Assembly (NCBI GenBank): GCA_021234155.1
Contig: JAJEKV010000008.1
Coordinates: forward strand, 7,340,445 to 7,404,444
Length of the DNA: 64,000 bases
Source: Isoetes taiwanensis
Lineage: Eukaryota > Streptophyta > Lycopodiopsida > Isoetales > Isoetaceae
Direction: 5' to 3'
In this document: positions 1 to 11,248 of the stretch, piece by piece
Numbering within the stretch: position 1 is the first letter of the stretch
Layout of the letters: the number at the start of each line of letters is the position of its first letter
Program-made: the position numbers and the translations under genes
The notes under the pieces: model-generated
The model's input: the letters and a program-made list of their open reading frames with translations, nothing else
Databases searched by the model: none
What the model was told of the DNA's origin: nothing

Positions 1-1226
1 TGTAATTTCCATGTCATCAAAATCTGATGTGGCTTATTTTGCACCTTCAGATCTCTGCTTTTGCAAATCTATGGCTAAGAAAATTAGAAAATCTGCCAAA
101 AATGGACGCAGAGATGGAAAGGGTCACGGAATATCATTTTTTTTTCCTTTTTTTCTTTCACGCTTCCTTCCAGTGAAGCTCTGCCGAAAAGCTTCCGGCG
201 TGGCGCTAGCACATTCTAGAGCACCATTTTCTATTCGGACGAAAAATTTGGACGCGCCAGAGGCCAAGCTTGGTGCTAACTTCTTCTTGTCCAAAGATTT
301 TGAGTATTCCGTTATTCTTTTTTTATTTTTCTTTTCTTCTTAGTTCTAACCCTATTTTCTGCTGGTATGAACGAGTTTTGTCGAAATATTGTCTGTTTGG
401 CAGCAATAGGAAGTGTTGCAGTCGTCGTTGGAGTCATTGTGGTGGATCTTTGCATCAAAATAGCGTTGGTAGCTCTTTCCACCAAATCACCTTCGTTGTG
501 TCGGAGCTCTTTCTCTTGCCAAAGCCTTTGCTGGATAATCCACTCAAGCGCCTGCACACCAGAGAGGTCTTCTCTTTTATATTGTAGAAGGAGCTGATAT
601 GGTAGATTGAGACCCAAGCTGAAGCTTGGGAGCCCTGCTGGAGTTCTAGCAGGCTTTTTCTGTATTCTAGAATTATGGTAATGCCAGTTTGTAATGCCAT
701 TTTCTTGGATCTGCGACAATTTTTTGTATGTTTGTCAGTAAAATCAAACCTCAGCTTTCTGCAAGCTATGTGGGAAGAAAAGAGCTTCTGAATTAAAGCC
801 TTTTAAGCTCGAAAACGTTTTTGGCTTAAGCCATCAGAATGCAGCATATGGAATTATGGATTCAAGCAGTTTCTACAGGATCCAAATCAGTTTTAGCAGC
901 TGTTATAGGCAATGAAGATCAATGATGTATTTCTTTACCTTTCTGTCATGTTGGTGTTGCAGGTTATATTGCATGTATGATTTAAAAAAGATTAAACTTG
1001 CTCGCTAGACAAACAAACTCAGAGATCTGCACATCAAGGAGTAAGTTCTTCAGGGTTATGTATTGTACTACATTTTTTGATTGATGTATCTTGAGCAGTC
1101 ACCTCATGAAAATTGATGCCCTGCATGATCATAATAACATTTCATACTATATCTTTCAATGATGGTATGTTGAGCAGCCAATTCCTCAAAGCTAATGCAG
1201 TGCATGATCATAATATAAGCACACCT
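1..1226. other. No recognised gene
   Basis: AT-rich sequence. Weak open frames on both strands overlap around 311-719 and match no family I recognise. They lack clear start context and look like chance frames. Nothing else is supported here. Confidence 0.5.
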
Positions 1227-1228
1227 GC

Positions 1229-1410
1229 GTTTTTGGGTTGCCCCTAGGGGGGCAAACCCTCGTTTATGTGGGTTTTTAGCATATCCTAGGTATATGCTAG
1301 AATATACCTAAGATATGCTGGTGACTGCTAAAAACCTCTTGTTGCCTGTAAATGCCAGGTCGCGAGTGTCGTTGGGCGGAGGCTGTGCAAACTGGGTAAC
1401 CGGTTTCTAC
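1229..1410 (+). repeat. GGGTTGCCCC repeat family, copy 1
   Basis: This is the first of four copies of a dispersed repeat; the others start near 46456, 51445 and 52532. It opens with a hairpin made of GGGTTGCCCC and GGGGCAAACCC. A second hairpin follows near 1278-1318, formed by AGCATATC...GATATGCT with almost complementary arms of about 18 bases. The family then carries a GGTGACTGCT motif and a CTGTAAA block. No coding capacity, no poly(A) and no target duplication was found, so the element class is unknown. Confidence 0.7.
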
Positions 1411-2055
1411 TGAATCTGAGAGCCGTTGATGGTATAACCAATATCAGGTTTCCAGAGCATTATCCCGCATTATCCTCTTTCGGTGCTCTCGGTATGCACT
1501 CTTTTGCATTTTGCTCAGAGTGTTCACATGGAGAATTAAATAGGGTTAGTCTGCTCTGGCAAAACTCCAGCTGCGAAGAAGCTTCTGCCGATCATGGCTC
1601 TGCTTCGGGAGGAACAGAGGATGTGAATATGTTCCGGTAAGAACAGGGTTTTTGGAACAGGGTTTCTTTGTGCTACTAGACGGCTTGCCACCATCCCGAC
1701 CTCAAATTCCTTTTTCCATACAGGTGAATCCAGAACTTATTTTGCTACTAAGTTTATTATTATATGATTTTTCTAAAATGCTGAAGACGTTCAGGTCGTG
1801 AGTCCTCCAGCGCTCAGATTGTACATCTGCCTTTCATTCAAAACTTTACATCAACCCTTTGCTTCTTCTCCAAGAAATTAATCCCAAGCTGCATGCCGGT
1901 TGATTGCTGCAGCCCATAATCAACAGTGTTAAAATTTACAGGTACGCATTGTTGTGGATTTCAGTGACATGTATGATTGATAGTATATGGTGAAATATAT
2001 AGTGGTTGTTATTGCAGCGAAATTTGGGCATCTGTTCTGGAACAAACCCTGCGCA
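1411..2055. other. Intergenic, nothing recognised
   Basis: No open frame, RNA gene or repeat could be supported here. The sequence is ordinary AT-rich intergenic DNA. Confidence 0.4.
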
Positions 2056-2450
2056 AGCTTGGATTTGAAAATCTGACAATTACAAAAGATGATGTCCAAA
2101 ACTTGTAATGGGAAATTCTGGAATTTAAGATAGGCAGCTGGATGTCCAAAACTTGCAACGAGAAATTTTGAAATTGAGCTGGATACAAGACATGCGCATT
2201 GCTGTAAGGTATTTTTCAGAGTTTCTTTGTCCTTTATATTCAGATAGAATAGTCTTATATTGGATTTGAAAATCTTACAATTACAACAGATGATGTCCAA
2301 AACTTGCAATGAGAAATTCTGGAATTAAAGATAGGCAGCTGGATGTCCAAAACTTGCAATGAGAAATTCTGGAATTGAGCTGGATACAAGACAAGCACGT
2401 TGCTGTAAGCTATTTTTCAGAGTTTCTTTGTCTTTTATATTCAGATAGAA
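2056..2450. repeat. About 200-bp tandem duplication
   Basis: Two head-to-tail copies of roughly 200 bp begin with GGATTTGAAAATCT and end in the TTCAGATAGAA block. Each copy itself contains a shorter doubled segment, GATGTCCAAAACTTGCAA followed by an AAATTCTGGAATT-like stretch. The copies differ at scattered positions, so the duplication is not recent. No gene is implied. Confidence 0.8.
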
Positions 2451-2681
2451 AAGCTTTTTGATATTTATGGCTAGCTAGGAATGTATCATCACGTCAAATT
2501 GTTTAGTATGGCAGAATATGAACTTTGTATTGTAATATTTCTCATCATGGATCCTTACCGCGGGCAAATGTTTTGCGGGCAATGTTTTGCAGATAGAAAG
2601 TATTGTATAATAGAAAATGTGCCAAACTCAAACTTATTGGATTTCTTTGTCAAATGTTAAAAGTACTTTAAATGCAATAAG

Positions 2682-2945
2682 CTCAGTGGAGGTGTCTTAC
2701 CAGAGCTTGGAAAGTGTCAAGGTCTATCTAAGTTGAAGATGGGTAACAAACATCTGAATGGCAATATTCCTGAACAGTTGGGGCATCTGAGCAACTTAGA
2801 AATGCTAGATTTAAGGGTAAATCAGCTTATTGGTCATATTCCATCCTCTATAGGCCAGTATCAGCTTTTATTATAGCTGAAGCTCTCCAATAACAGGTTA
2901 GGTTGTTCTATTCCGAAGGCGCTTGGTCTGTTGCAGAACCTTCAA
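2682..2945 (+). pseudogene. LRR receptor-like kinase fragment
   Basis: A single frame reads as about 88 codons of plant leucine-rich repeats, with the units GNIPEQLGHLSNLEMLDL and GHIPSSIGQ followed by LSNNRLGCSIPKALG. These match the LxGxIPxxLGxLxxLxxLxLxxN ectodomain repeat of receptor-like kinases. An in-frame TAG at 2874-2876 interrupts the array. No signal peptide, transmembrane segment or kinase domain is nearby, so this is a broken piece of a larger gene. It abuts a PPR fragment on the opposite strand, as expected in a region that collects gene debris. Confidence 0.85.
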
Positions 2946-2989
2946 ACAAGCTTAGTATCTCCTTGGCAACATAAATTTAGATGAATACG

Positions 2990-3285
2990 CTGCTGGCAAT
3001 AAGACATGATTTTGGAGTTGACATTCTATAATTTGACCATGTATCACCCTGCCATGTTCTATTGCATTCAAGCTGCTGCATGCCTTCAGAACACTTGAAA
3101 ATGTAACTGCATCTGGATTTATGCTTTCTTGTTGCATTTTCTCATAGAACCCCAAGGCATGAAGACCAGAATCATGCTGGGAAAACCCAACAATCTTGTG
3201 TTCCATGACACCAGATCTTTTTTTTGCAGATTATCAAATACTTCCTGTGCTTCCTCCAGCAACATCACTTTAACTTGTTTCCCCA
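2990..3285 (-). pseudogene. PPR protein fragment
   Basis: On the minus strand the reading EAQEVFDNLQKKDLVSWN changes frame by an indel and continues as GLHALGFYEKMQQESINPDA, then SVLKACSSLNAIEHGRVIHG. This is one PLS-type repeat triplet of a land-plant pentatricopeptide repeat protein, a family that binds organellar RNA. The frameshift near 3205 and the missing flanking repeats make it a pseudogene fragment. Confidence 0.85.
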
Positions 3286-3521
3286 GTTTCAGTTTTTCTG
3301 CGTCAATGAAAGGAGTAAAAGCATTCCTCAGAGGCTATTTTTCACAATCGTCTCAAAAAACTTGAAATGCGAGGGCTGATTTTCCACAACGGTAGAACAC
3401 TTTTGTGCGCATGAATCTTTCAGCAACATTGTTTTTATATGCCCTATTAAACTGCTTGCTATGGCCTTTTGGCACTAAGCATTCCGCTGTAGATATTTCT
3501 AAGCCACTGTTTTTTGGACAG

Positions 3522-4156
3522 GTTCAAGCATCAGGAATCTCAGAGGAGTATTTGCATATTCGAGCAAATAGGAGTTCAAGGGAGATTATTGCTTCCTACA
3601 AAAAGGAAGAGGCAGCTATGGACATTCTTATCCGATTACCAGCATGTTACCCTTTGAAAGCTGTGGAAGTGGACTGTACACGTCGCATGGGCATCAGCGA
3701 GATTCTCCTCAGAAAGTGCATCCTTTCAATGGCTGCCTTTTTGCATAATCAAGTACGACCACCATCTCACTTTCTTATTGCACGACTACTACCTTTCCAC
3801 ATTGATAATATGGTGTTAACATTGTTAAACAGTGCATATGAATGATTACTTCTCTAATTTTCTAGGTTGGATGCTTTGGTGCATTGTTCATATTTCATTG
3901 TTGGAGTGATAATGTGATTATTTTGCAGAATGGAGCCATAGCTGAGGCAGTACAAATGTGGAAGCAGAATGTAGATCGTGAATTTGAAGGTGTTGAAGAG
4001 TGTCCTATTTGTTACAGCATTATTCACACAGTAAATCATGCCCTTCCTCGTCTGCCCTGCAAGACCTGTAAGCACAAATTCCATGCTGCCTGCCTATACA
4101 AATGGTTTTCGACTTCTCATAAGTCCACATGCCCCTTGTGCCAAACCCCATTTTAA
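3522..4156 (+). CDS. LTN1: Listerin E3 ubiquitin ligase, last two exons
   Basis: These are the two last exons of listerin, the RING E3 ligase that ubiquitinates nascent chains stalled on 60S ribosomal subunits. Exon A (3522-3752) encodes the end of the RWD-like region, with the block [21 protein letters not shown] 176-bp GT-AG intron in phase 0 follows. Exon B (3929-4156) carries the C-terminal RING: ECPIC, a CKTCKHKFH core, [17 protein letters not shown] and a terminal F before TAA. All expected zinc ligands are present. Full listerin is near 1,800 residues, and no upstream exon is recognisable in the 3.5 kb to the left, which instead holds LRR and PPR debris. The piece could be a transposed 3' fragment, or the end of a gene with very long introns. 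Confidence 0.85.
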
Positions 4157-4390
4157 TTGTATTTTCTGTGCTGCTATATTGTACTAATGTTCCTTGTAGA
4201 CAAGAAATGGACTGTTTCTTAAAAATGCTGGGAAGAAAATATATATACCAGAATGCCGCCTATTACCCCAATTTATAAAACCGTTCATTTGGAGATGTAT
4301 GAAAATGTGCGGTGCGAAAATGTAATAAGACACCATGTCAATACAACTGGTGCGTTGGTAGTTGTGTTTGTCTTGTTTCTTGATCCTTTA
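4157..4390. other. Listerin 3' flank
   Basis: A plausible 3' untranslated stretch with no other recognised feature. Several AATAAA-like words occur but none stands out. Confidence 0.3.
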
Positions 4391-4415
4391 ATAGCGACAC
4401 GTTTAAGTTTTATTC

Positions 4416-4763
4416 CCTACCATTGATCTGGTAGATATTCCTGGTATTGTGCCAGACCAATGGCTTGAAAGAAAAAAATGCATGGTTGAGGCAAAACAAA
4501 TGAAAAAGAAGCAATCCAATGGTGCTCTTGAATTTGTCGCAGCTAGCTTCACACAGGTCGGCCCTCCATCAAACCGTAGCAAAAAGCTATGGCATGTGAT
4601 CGCTTCAAGGAACCATGGCTTCATCAAATCGCCGTTCTGCCATATAAATTGGACAGGCAGCAGGATCCTCAAGGCTGCAGGTTTGCACAATCCGCCCGTC
4701 CGTAAAACAGAACACCTTAACGGACCATCCAAAATATCACGACTCAACAATGTGAAATCATAG
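4416..4763 (+). CDS. Unassigned open frame, possible captured exon
   Basis: An open frame of about 115 codons reads DLVDIPGIVPDQWLERKK, then QVGPPSNRSKKLWHVIASR. The lysine-rich but varied composition looks coding, yet I recognise no family and see no ATG at its head. It ends next to a truncated retroelement tail (4769-4815), so it may belong to a retroposed segment. It could also be a chance frame. Confidence 0.25.
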   Translation, partial: PTIDLVDIPGIVPDQWLERKKCMVEAKQMKKKQSNGALEFVAASFTQVGPPSNRSKKLWHVIASRNHGFIKSPFCHINWTGSRILKAAGLHNPPVRKTEHLNGPSKISRLNNVKS

Positions 4764-4768
4764 GGCTT

Positions 4769-4815
4769 TAGAGCTCCCGTGGACGTAAACATTCTTATCT
4801 TATCTTATCTTCCTC
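4769..4815 (+). repeat. Non-LTR tail relic with TATCT microsatellite
   Basis: The short block GAGCTCCCGTGGACGTAAA followed by TCTTATCTTATCTTATCTT matches the terminal part of the structured tail seen complete at 15605-15765, with a different microsatellite. Only the last bases of the tail remain. Confidence 0.55.
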
Positions 4816-6319
4816 AAATCTGGTTCATCAGATATTGCAGACCTGGCTGGATTTGCAACTACATTTGGGTAAATCTAAATATGAGAACATAAAGGTCTTT
4901 GGATTTGTTCATGCAATGTCAAGACAACATACACAAGTCAGTTGAAGTTACATGACATATCGAGATCCCTCTTTAGAGTACTTTTACACAGTGCCCTCTG
5001 GATGATCTTAATAATAGCAATGCATTAAATCTTTAACTAATATGTATTTCTGAATATATTGCCTCAGAATCACATTATTGCAATTAATTTGCCTTACAGT
5101 ATTGTTTTGGCAGTTGAAGACCTTCCGAGCAATCAGGAAAGCCTCATACTGTGTCTTGTACTTTGTGCACAAATTAGCCATATCAATATGTTCATCGTGC
5201 AAGTAGGGATACATTCTGTGGCAAATCCACAGTCTTTGTAACAAACCCATAATGATCATTTTCAGACCATGAATGATCCATTTAACTGTTCATCCCTGTT
5301 TGTGTCCAATTTCTCTCTAGGGCTTCTACAAACAATTGGGTTTAAATAAATCCAGCATTTGCACGATAATAATTGCACAAGGTTATAATGTAACCAGACC
5401 GATCCTCAAACATTGAGAGAACATCTGCATTTTTTGGAAAATTCTTCAATTGTTAACTACAAGGGAGCATGACATTCTTTTGTGCATGTGAAGTTCTTAA
5501 TTAAAGAGGCATGATATGTTTTCTTCTTCCTCGTGATGTACGTTCTTCTTGCTGCAATATTTATACATAGTATTGGTGAAGTTGTGGTGTGGTTGTGGTG
5601 TTTGGGAAGGGCTTTATTGATTGTTGAAAGGAGTTAGAATTCATTCAAAGCTTGTGAATGGCACAACAATACTTGATGCCCTTTGACACATGGATTTATG
5701 CTGGCAAAACAATGCAGTGTGCAGAGATGTACCATGGACCTAGCAATCTTTATGGCCCATTGCCATAACAAGTGTAAAGTTAATGAACTATTCTATAACA
5801 TTGGTCTGTCTCTAATTCTATGGATCATTATGGTCCAGTTTGGATGTGTGGTTGCAAAGATTTGGGTTCCAGTAAAATTGCTACATGCAAAGGTAAAGTT
5901 AGAACAACAAATGCATATTCTCGTTATTCATGCTAGGAACCTAAAAACTATGTGCATGCTGATCTTTTTAGAAGATTTGAGTTTGCTTTTGCAAGTTATG
6001 CCCAATTTGGTGTTGGTTATTGCATTACCTGCATGTATTGTGATGTACTATGAGGTTGTGTACTTTGTTTTCAAGAGACAGAAAAGAAATTTATCAAAGC
6101 TCTTGGACGTCTAGATGGTTTTGCCTAGTTGGTTAAGGGCATGACGGCAGCCACTTTTCTTAAATGTGAATGTATTTATAACTAGGAGTTATTACTTAAG
6201 GTGCTTTATCCCATTTTAAAATTTTTCCATTTATCCCATTTTCTTTCCAAGCTTCCTCTTGAGCAATTTTTTGTTCCAATTTTTCTTTCCTTGGGTTTTG
6301 TTTAGGCTTTTGCCTTCTT
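4816..6319. other. Intergenic, nothing recognised
   Basis: No family could be recognised here. A 143-codon frame on the plus strand at 5683-6114 is hydrophobic and is treated as a chance frame in AT-rich DNA. Confidence 0.4.
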
Positions 6320-6425
6320 TGCTCCGGCTGATTTGGGCTTCCATGCCCCCTTTCTTGTATGGGTCCCATAACCCTATTGGGTTTCCGCGGACGATAAAAA
6401 TTTATCTTTATCTTTATCTTTATTG
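6320..6425 (+). repeat. Non-LTR tail with TTTATC microsatellite
   Basis: The block reads TATGGGTCCCATAACCC, TTGGGTTTCCGCGGACG and ATAAAAATTTA, followed by about four TCTTTA units. It is a diverged copy of the conserved tail ending (GGTCTCCGTGGACGATAAAA) found with the 14270-15765 retroelement. Confidence 0.7.
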
Positions 6426-6584
6426 AGGCAGGAAAAGATATTCAGATTAAAGATAAGTTCTTGGCAGGCAAGTCATGGTCGCAACAATGCCTTATCGAGG
6501 TAAGCGATTGAAAGCGACAAATCAGATGGGGGAAAAAATTAGCATCAAATTCAGTCTTAAGGAACAACCAAACAGAAAACATGA

Positions 6585-6633
6585 AATCACACTCTCGGGC
6601 CACCGAAGGGCAACCCCTTGTGCGCAGCACCTT
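6585..6633 (+). repeat. GGGTTGCCCC-family 3' end piece
   Basis: A short block with CTCTCGGGCCACCGAAGGGC and TGTGCGCAGCACCTTGTT matches the 3' end of the copy at 52532-52693. The 5' portion of the repeat is missing. Confidence 0.6.
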
Positions 6634-6639
6634 GTTTTT

Positions 6640-7880
6640 TTTGTGTAGATGGCTCTGTTTACAAGAATTAACCATCCTTATATCTTATATCAAAAAACAT
6701 GTCAAACTAGGTACCATCAAAATGGAAAAGAAAGACACATGTCATTGGACTTCCAAGTGTTTTTAGTTCAGTTCAGTATGCTTCTATTAAAAAGAATGAT
6801 GCATGGCATTGGACTTTCAACTGTTATTTGTTTATTTTCGTTCATGCTTTTGAATAGCTCATTGAAACGGTAAGACATATGCTTTTATAAAAATTTTTGT
6901 AGGCTAGCATCCTAACCAAGCACCATTTCCAGATTTTTCTCCATGCCAGCTCTTTCATGTAATCATATGCTATGTTCTCTTGTGCCAACGTCCATGGTTC
7001 TTGGGATTTCCTAAGCCAGAATTTGCCTATACAATTACAGGATGACACATTTATGGATATCTCAAAGGTAAGCAACTATTTTATGTGCAATTTAGAGGGA
7101 TTGGATTCCAAAGTCTGCTGATAGGAGATGAATATTAAAGGAATATCCAAAGCTTCATCATGAACAACTGCTCATAAACATTGGGAAGATTGGTAATAAC
7201 TTGCCATTTTTCTGTCATCTGCATAACAAGGCGTTATTTGACCGTGAAATATTGTTGAGGTGATTGTGAAGAAGAACATGCATAATCTAATTCATCATAA
7301 TGATACCACAACTTTAGGGCCTATAAACCTGAATAGTGAGGAATGATCCTTGTGTAGAACTCATCATCAACCTTTTTTCCTCCTCAGCGCCATCTCATGC
7401 AGTCGCAGTGTTTCAGCTTGTTCATGACTTGTATTTCTCATTTCACTCCTATGTCAAAATACTATCTATCTATCTACCAAAAATGCCTACCTTGTTCTAT
7501 CATATTCATCGTAGCCTAATTTCATTCAACTATTCCTTATGCTAATTATTCCTGTGTTTTTCTACCAGTCCTGTTCCATCATATTCATCATAATCTAAGC
7601 TACATGTTATTTATTCCCATTTCTGCCTTTTCATGACCTATATTTCTCATTTCATCCTGTAATTCTCTATCAAAAAATGCCTGCATATCCATCATAGCCT
7701 AATTCTAGTGTTTCTGCATGTTTATAATCCATATTTCTCATGCGTTCTTCACCACAAATGGTTGTTATTCCATCATATTCATCATAATCTAAGTATTGTC
7801 TATTTATCTATCAATGTTACTATTTCATTCTAGAGGTCAAACAGGAATATTTTGGTGCAAAACTTGTTGCTCCTACGGCC
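6640..7880. other. AT-rich intergenic with short dispersed words
   Basis: No gene could be supported. The words CCATCATATTCAT and TTCATCATAATCTAAG recur several times between 7490 and 7800, as a degenerate local repeat. Confidence 0.4.
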
Positions 7881-7899
7881 ATATCCAGTCTTTCCCCTT

Positions 7900-8140
7900 T
7901 TGGTGCAATATTATCCATCTACCTTCTGCAGCAAAAATGCCGGCACCAAGATATTTCTTTCATACTACAAGACTAGGTTGAAATGACATTTTTCTTATTA
8001 GATCCTTTGCCTGATCTAGTTGGCCAGCCTGCCCAAGTAACTCAACTATGCATCCATAATGTTTTGTCACATGTACAATTCTATGCATCTCACTCATGGA
8101 AACAAAATAGCAATAGTCTTCTCTATCAAGCCCACCAGAT
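7900..8140 (-). pseudogene. PPR protein E-domain fragment
   Basis: Read on the minus strand, HRIVHVTKHYGCIVELLGQA and GQLDQAKDLIRKMSFQP match the HYxCIVDLLGRAGQLDEAxxLI signature that begins the E region of plant PLS-type PPR proteins. A stop interrupts the next helix, where the usual tryptophan lies. Upstream the frame runs into unassigned sequence and then Copia debris, so this is a relic. Confidence 0.75.
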
Positions 8141-8289
8141 CGGCTTGTTGCATATATTTTAAAACTTCTAAGACATCCTTCCCATCTTTCATAGGCTTTT
8201 CGTCAATAATTGCAAAGGCTTTTTGCCATAGATTCAAAGGAAAATGTCGATCTATATCCTCATATTTGTACGTCAGCTCGTACTCCGGG

Positions 8290-8580
8290 GTAACTTGTTG
8301 ATATACTTGGGCAAGGAAGTAATGAAGCGAACCAAGGCCAGTCATGTGGAATTGGCTTATGAGGGCTGATTTGGTGGCCAGCATTGACTCAGGCTGTCAC
8401 TGCCAATGATAAGGTCATCAACATAGAGAACTATCACAACAAGATGCTCATCATACCTCTTGAAATACACGTTCCAGTCTGAATTGCTCCTGTGGAATCC
8501 TTGTAATGTGTGAAAAAACTGTGGATGGTCTGGTACCATTGTCTCGGGGACTGCCGTAAGCCATAAATGGCTTTCTTCAA
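8290..8580 (-). pseudogene. Copia retrotransposon reverse-transcriptase fragment
   Basis: Three adjacent minus-strand frames together give KKAIYGLRQSPRQWYQ, then FKRYDEHLVVIVLYVDDLII, then SALISQFHMTGLGSLHYFL. These are the consecutive motifs of Ty1/Copia reverse transcriptase, including the catalytic YVDD. At least two frameshifts separate them, and no integrase, RNase H or LTR is attached. Confidence 0.9.
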
Positions 8581-10171
8581 CTTATACACTTTCTTATCAT
8601 GCTCTTTGGAAATAGTACTTGACTTACATGTAATACCATTGTGTTGTCTATCAAATTATATTTCCATGGAGTTAGAGATCAGGCATGTAGCGGTGCTAAA
8701 TAAATTTAGTGTTGTTGTGTCATGTGTTATTTCAAAAGATATCAACTTTTCTATACTTTGTTTTTAAAAGTTCTACCATGCCAAATATTGTAGCTGGTGA
8801 CACAGATTAATTTTTGGTCTGAAATAAATTTGTTGCTACTTGATACCAGATGCCGGACTGATGGAATATTTTTGCATTACATGATTTCCATAGTTTTTCT
8901 ATTGCCAATCTTGGTGCTATATTATCAACACCTATGACGCACATTGTAACACCACCACCTGCAAATGGATCATTGTCTATTTTGAGAGAGTAACCATTCA
9001 ATTATATGTAATGACTCTAGAGGTATGGTTTAGAAGTATTAATGAAGATTTGTGGATTCCATCCTTGCGTCTAAGTGCAGAAACTGTCTAGGATATGATA
9101 TCTATAGAGAAATTCCTTATGCACAATTATTGAGTGCACAATTCTATTTTATAGATGATCAAACACACAGGCCTCCTTCCTATTGATATCTTGTAAATCA
9201 AAGAGGCGATTTTGTCATTGGTTGTATCACCGTCTCAGAATTTCAGTATAGTATCCATATGTAATGTGCTTTTTGTAACTTCTTTTCCTTGTTGGAATGG
9301 GAATTAAAATTTTCACATGTTGTGTTGTTCTGAAGGTTGCCCTTTTCAGAAGGTCCAGCTCTATGGCTTCTTCTGTTACACAACGGGCTGCTATTGTGCC
9401 GATCTGCTTGATAAACGGGACATATAAGTTATCGACAAGAGTTTACATAGACTCTCTAATTCTACAACATCAGTTGCAACTGCTCACAAGCTGGAAACCC
9501 AGAATAATTCATCAAGCCTAAATCTACTACCAAGCCTTATCCAGTTTGGCCTTGCTAAAGCCTTCTGGTTTGGGGGGGTGGATAATATAGTTTAATGGAC
9601 ATATTTATGTATATATATTTTAGTGTGTGGTCTAAGGGATGCCCACACCCACTAGAGTATAGAATTAGAATACCCGTTGAACAAAGTCACAACTAAAAGA
9701 GGTTAAAACTCCTAAAATGCAGTATTTTTATCATTTCCTAAATAGTAGGCCAACGGCCTAATGGGACATTAATAAAAAAAATACATTCTGTTGTGCAAAG
9801 ACTTGGGATGACTTGACCAAGGAATAGTGGCGGCAAATCAAAATAATTTTCTAACAAACTTACACAAGATATCTGAAACATCTGCGCACAATAAGCATTG
9901 CATTGACTAGTCTTTACAGATTGGATTAGTTGTTGGAGGAGGGCAAATTTCTTTATATTAATTTTCGTATTTGTATATGAATTATGAGGTATGGCGGCGA
10001 GGAACCTTCTGGCGGGGAGCATCGGCACGTGAAAGGATTCTATAAGAAGCAAATGTGGGCATTAAGCGGCAACCCAACAATTTTGTTTGCGGCTGAGGAT
10101 CAGATTGGATTGGATAATTCATATTCACATTCTTTTTAAGTTCGTTTTTTGAGAAAGAGTGAGATTATAAG
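8581..10171. other. Intergenic upstream of the hydrolase
   Basis: A minus-strand frame at 8807-9001 contains GGGVTMCVIGVDNIAPRL, faintly like the GVxVMxVDNLP stretch of lysine-ketoglutarate reductase, but too weak to call. Nothing else was recognised. No promoter motif upstream of 10172 can be claimed with confidence. Confidence 0.35.
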
Positions 10172-11248
10172 ATGGCGTGTTTTGGGATAAACCTTGCAGA
10201 TGTGCTGGCCATTCTGTGCAGGTTTAAGTTCCGGTCAGTTGGATTAGTATCTAAGATGGTAGAGCTTGATAATGGAAGCACAATCCATTGCTGGGTTCCA
10301 GAAAAGGGCATTCATTCTAACAAACCCAATCTTATGCTCATCCATGGCTTTGGCGGAGACGGAACTCTGAGCTGGTGGAATCAAATCCCTTCTCTTGTTC
10401 ATGATTTTGCTCTCTACATTCCAGACCTTATTTTCTTCGGCCAATCCTACTCCACAAATGAGCAGAGATCAGAAATATTTCAAGCCCAATGCTTGCTGCA
10501 TCTCCTTCACAAGGAATCTGTCAATCAAATCAGTTTACTCGGTACTAGCTATGGCGGATTTGTGGCTTTCCACATGGCTCATTTGGCTCCTCATTTGGTG
10601 ACCAAAGTGATTATCTCTAGTTCTGGTATTTGCATGGATCAGGCTTCTGAACAGCAGCTTTTAGTCGACTCCAAATGCCCTCATGTTTCAGACTTGCTCG
10701 TTCCTAATGACCCCGTCAAAGTCAAAAATGCCATCAACTTTGCACTTTATAAGCCTTTGAAATATATCCCCCATTTTTTGCTCTCCCAGCTTCAGCAAGT
10801 AAGCAAATCTTCCTTCGCCCATTTCACATTTCTTTTTTAATGCCTCAGGTTAATTAACCATTAAATTTGTCTGCAGAGATTCAACTTGAATAGACAGGAA
10901 AAGCTGGAGCTGATTAAGGGCAAATGTATAGGGTCTATAAATTCCCGGCCTTTGCCTGTGCCTGAGCAGGAAGTGTTAATAATATGGGGTTATGGAGATA
11001 GAATATTTCCCATTGATCAGGCATACAAGTTGAAAAGGTAAACGTTGGCATATTGTATGATATATAATATATATTGGTAAACCATGTTAGGTCCTTATCT
11101 AAAAATGTGTGTGTGGCTATGCAGACTTCTTGGGACTAGGTCAAGGCTGGTTCTGATTCCAAAGTCTGGCCATATGCCCCAGATAGAGAAGCCAATGGAA
11201 TTTAATAGCCATGCACTTGCATTTCTCAAAGGAATTGAATTGAAATGA
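10172..11248 (+). CDS. Alpha/beta hydrolase, three exons
   Basis: A complete 303-residue alpha/beta hydrolase of the plant group often labelled hydrolase-8 or 2-hydroxymuconate-semialdehyde-hydrolase-like. Exons are 10172-10798, 10877-11037 and 11125-11248, joined by GT-AG introns of 78 and 87 bp. The oxyanion loop LIHGFGG lies at residues 56-62. The nucleophile elbow GTSYGG places the catalytic serine at 126. The acid is Asp250 in GYGDRIFP and the base His279 in SGHMPQIEKP, so the triad is complete. PDLIFFGQS at 84-92 is the usual family signature. The N-terminus has a short hydrophobic stretch but no clear targeting peptide. Length is normal for the family. The natural substrate cannot be told from sequence. 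This is the best-preserved multi-exon gene in the window. Confidence 0.93.

Noticed and set aside
1229-1340. HDV-like ribozyme fold at the start of the GGGTTGCCCC repeat
   Set aside because: The hairpins do not give the nested double pseudoknot, and no catalytic C position could be placed.
5683-6114. 143-codon open frame
   Set aside because: No family recognised; composition is consistent with AT-rich chance frames, and other frames look equally plausible.
8807-9001. Possible LKR/SDH-like segment (GVTMCVIGVDN)
   Set aside because: Similarity is limited to about ten residues by eye, and neighbouring conserved blocks are missing.
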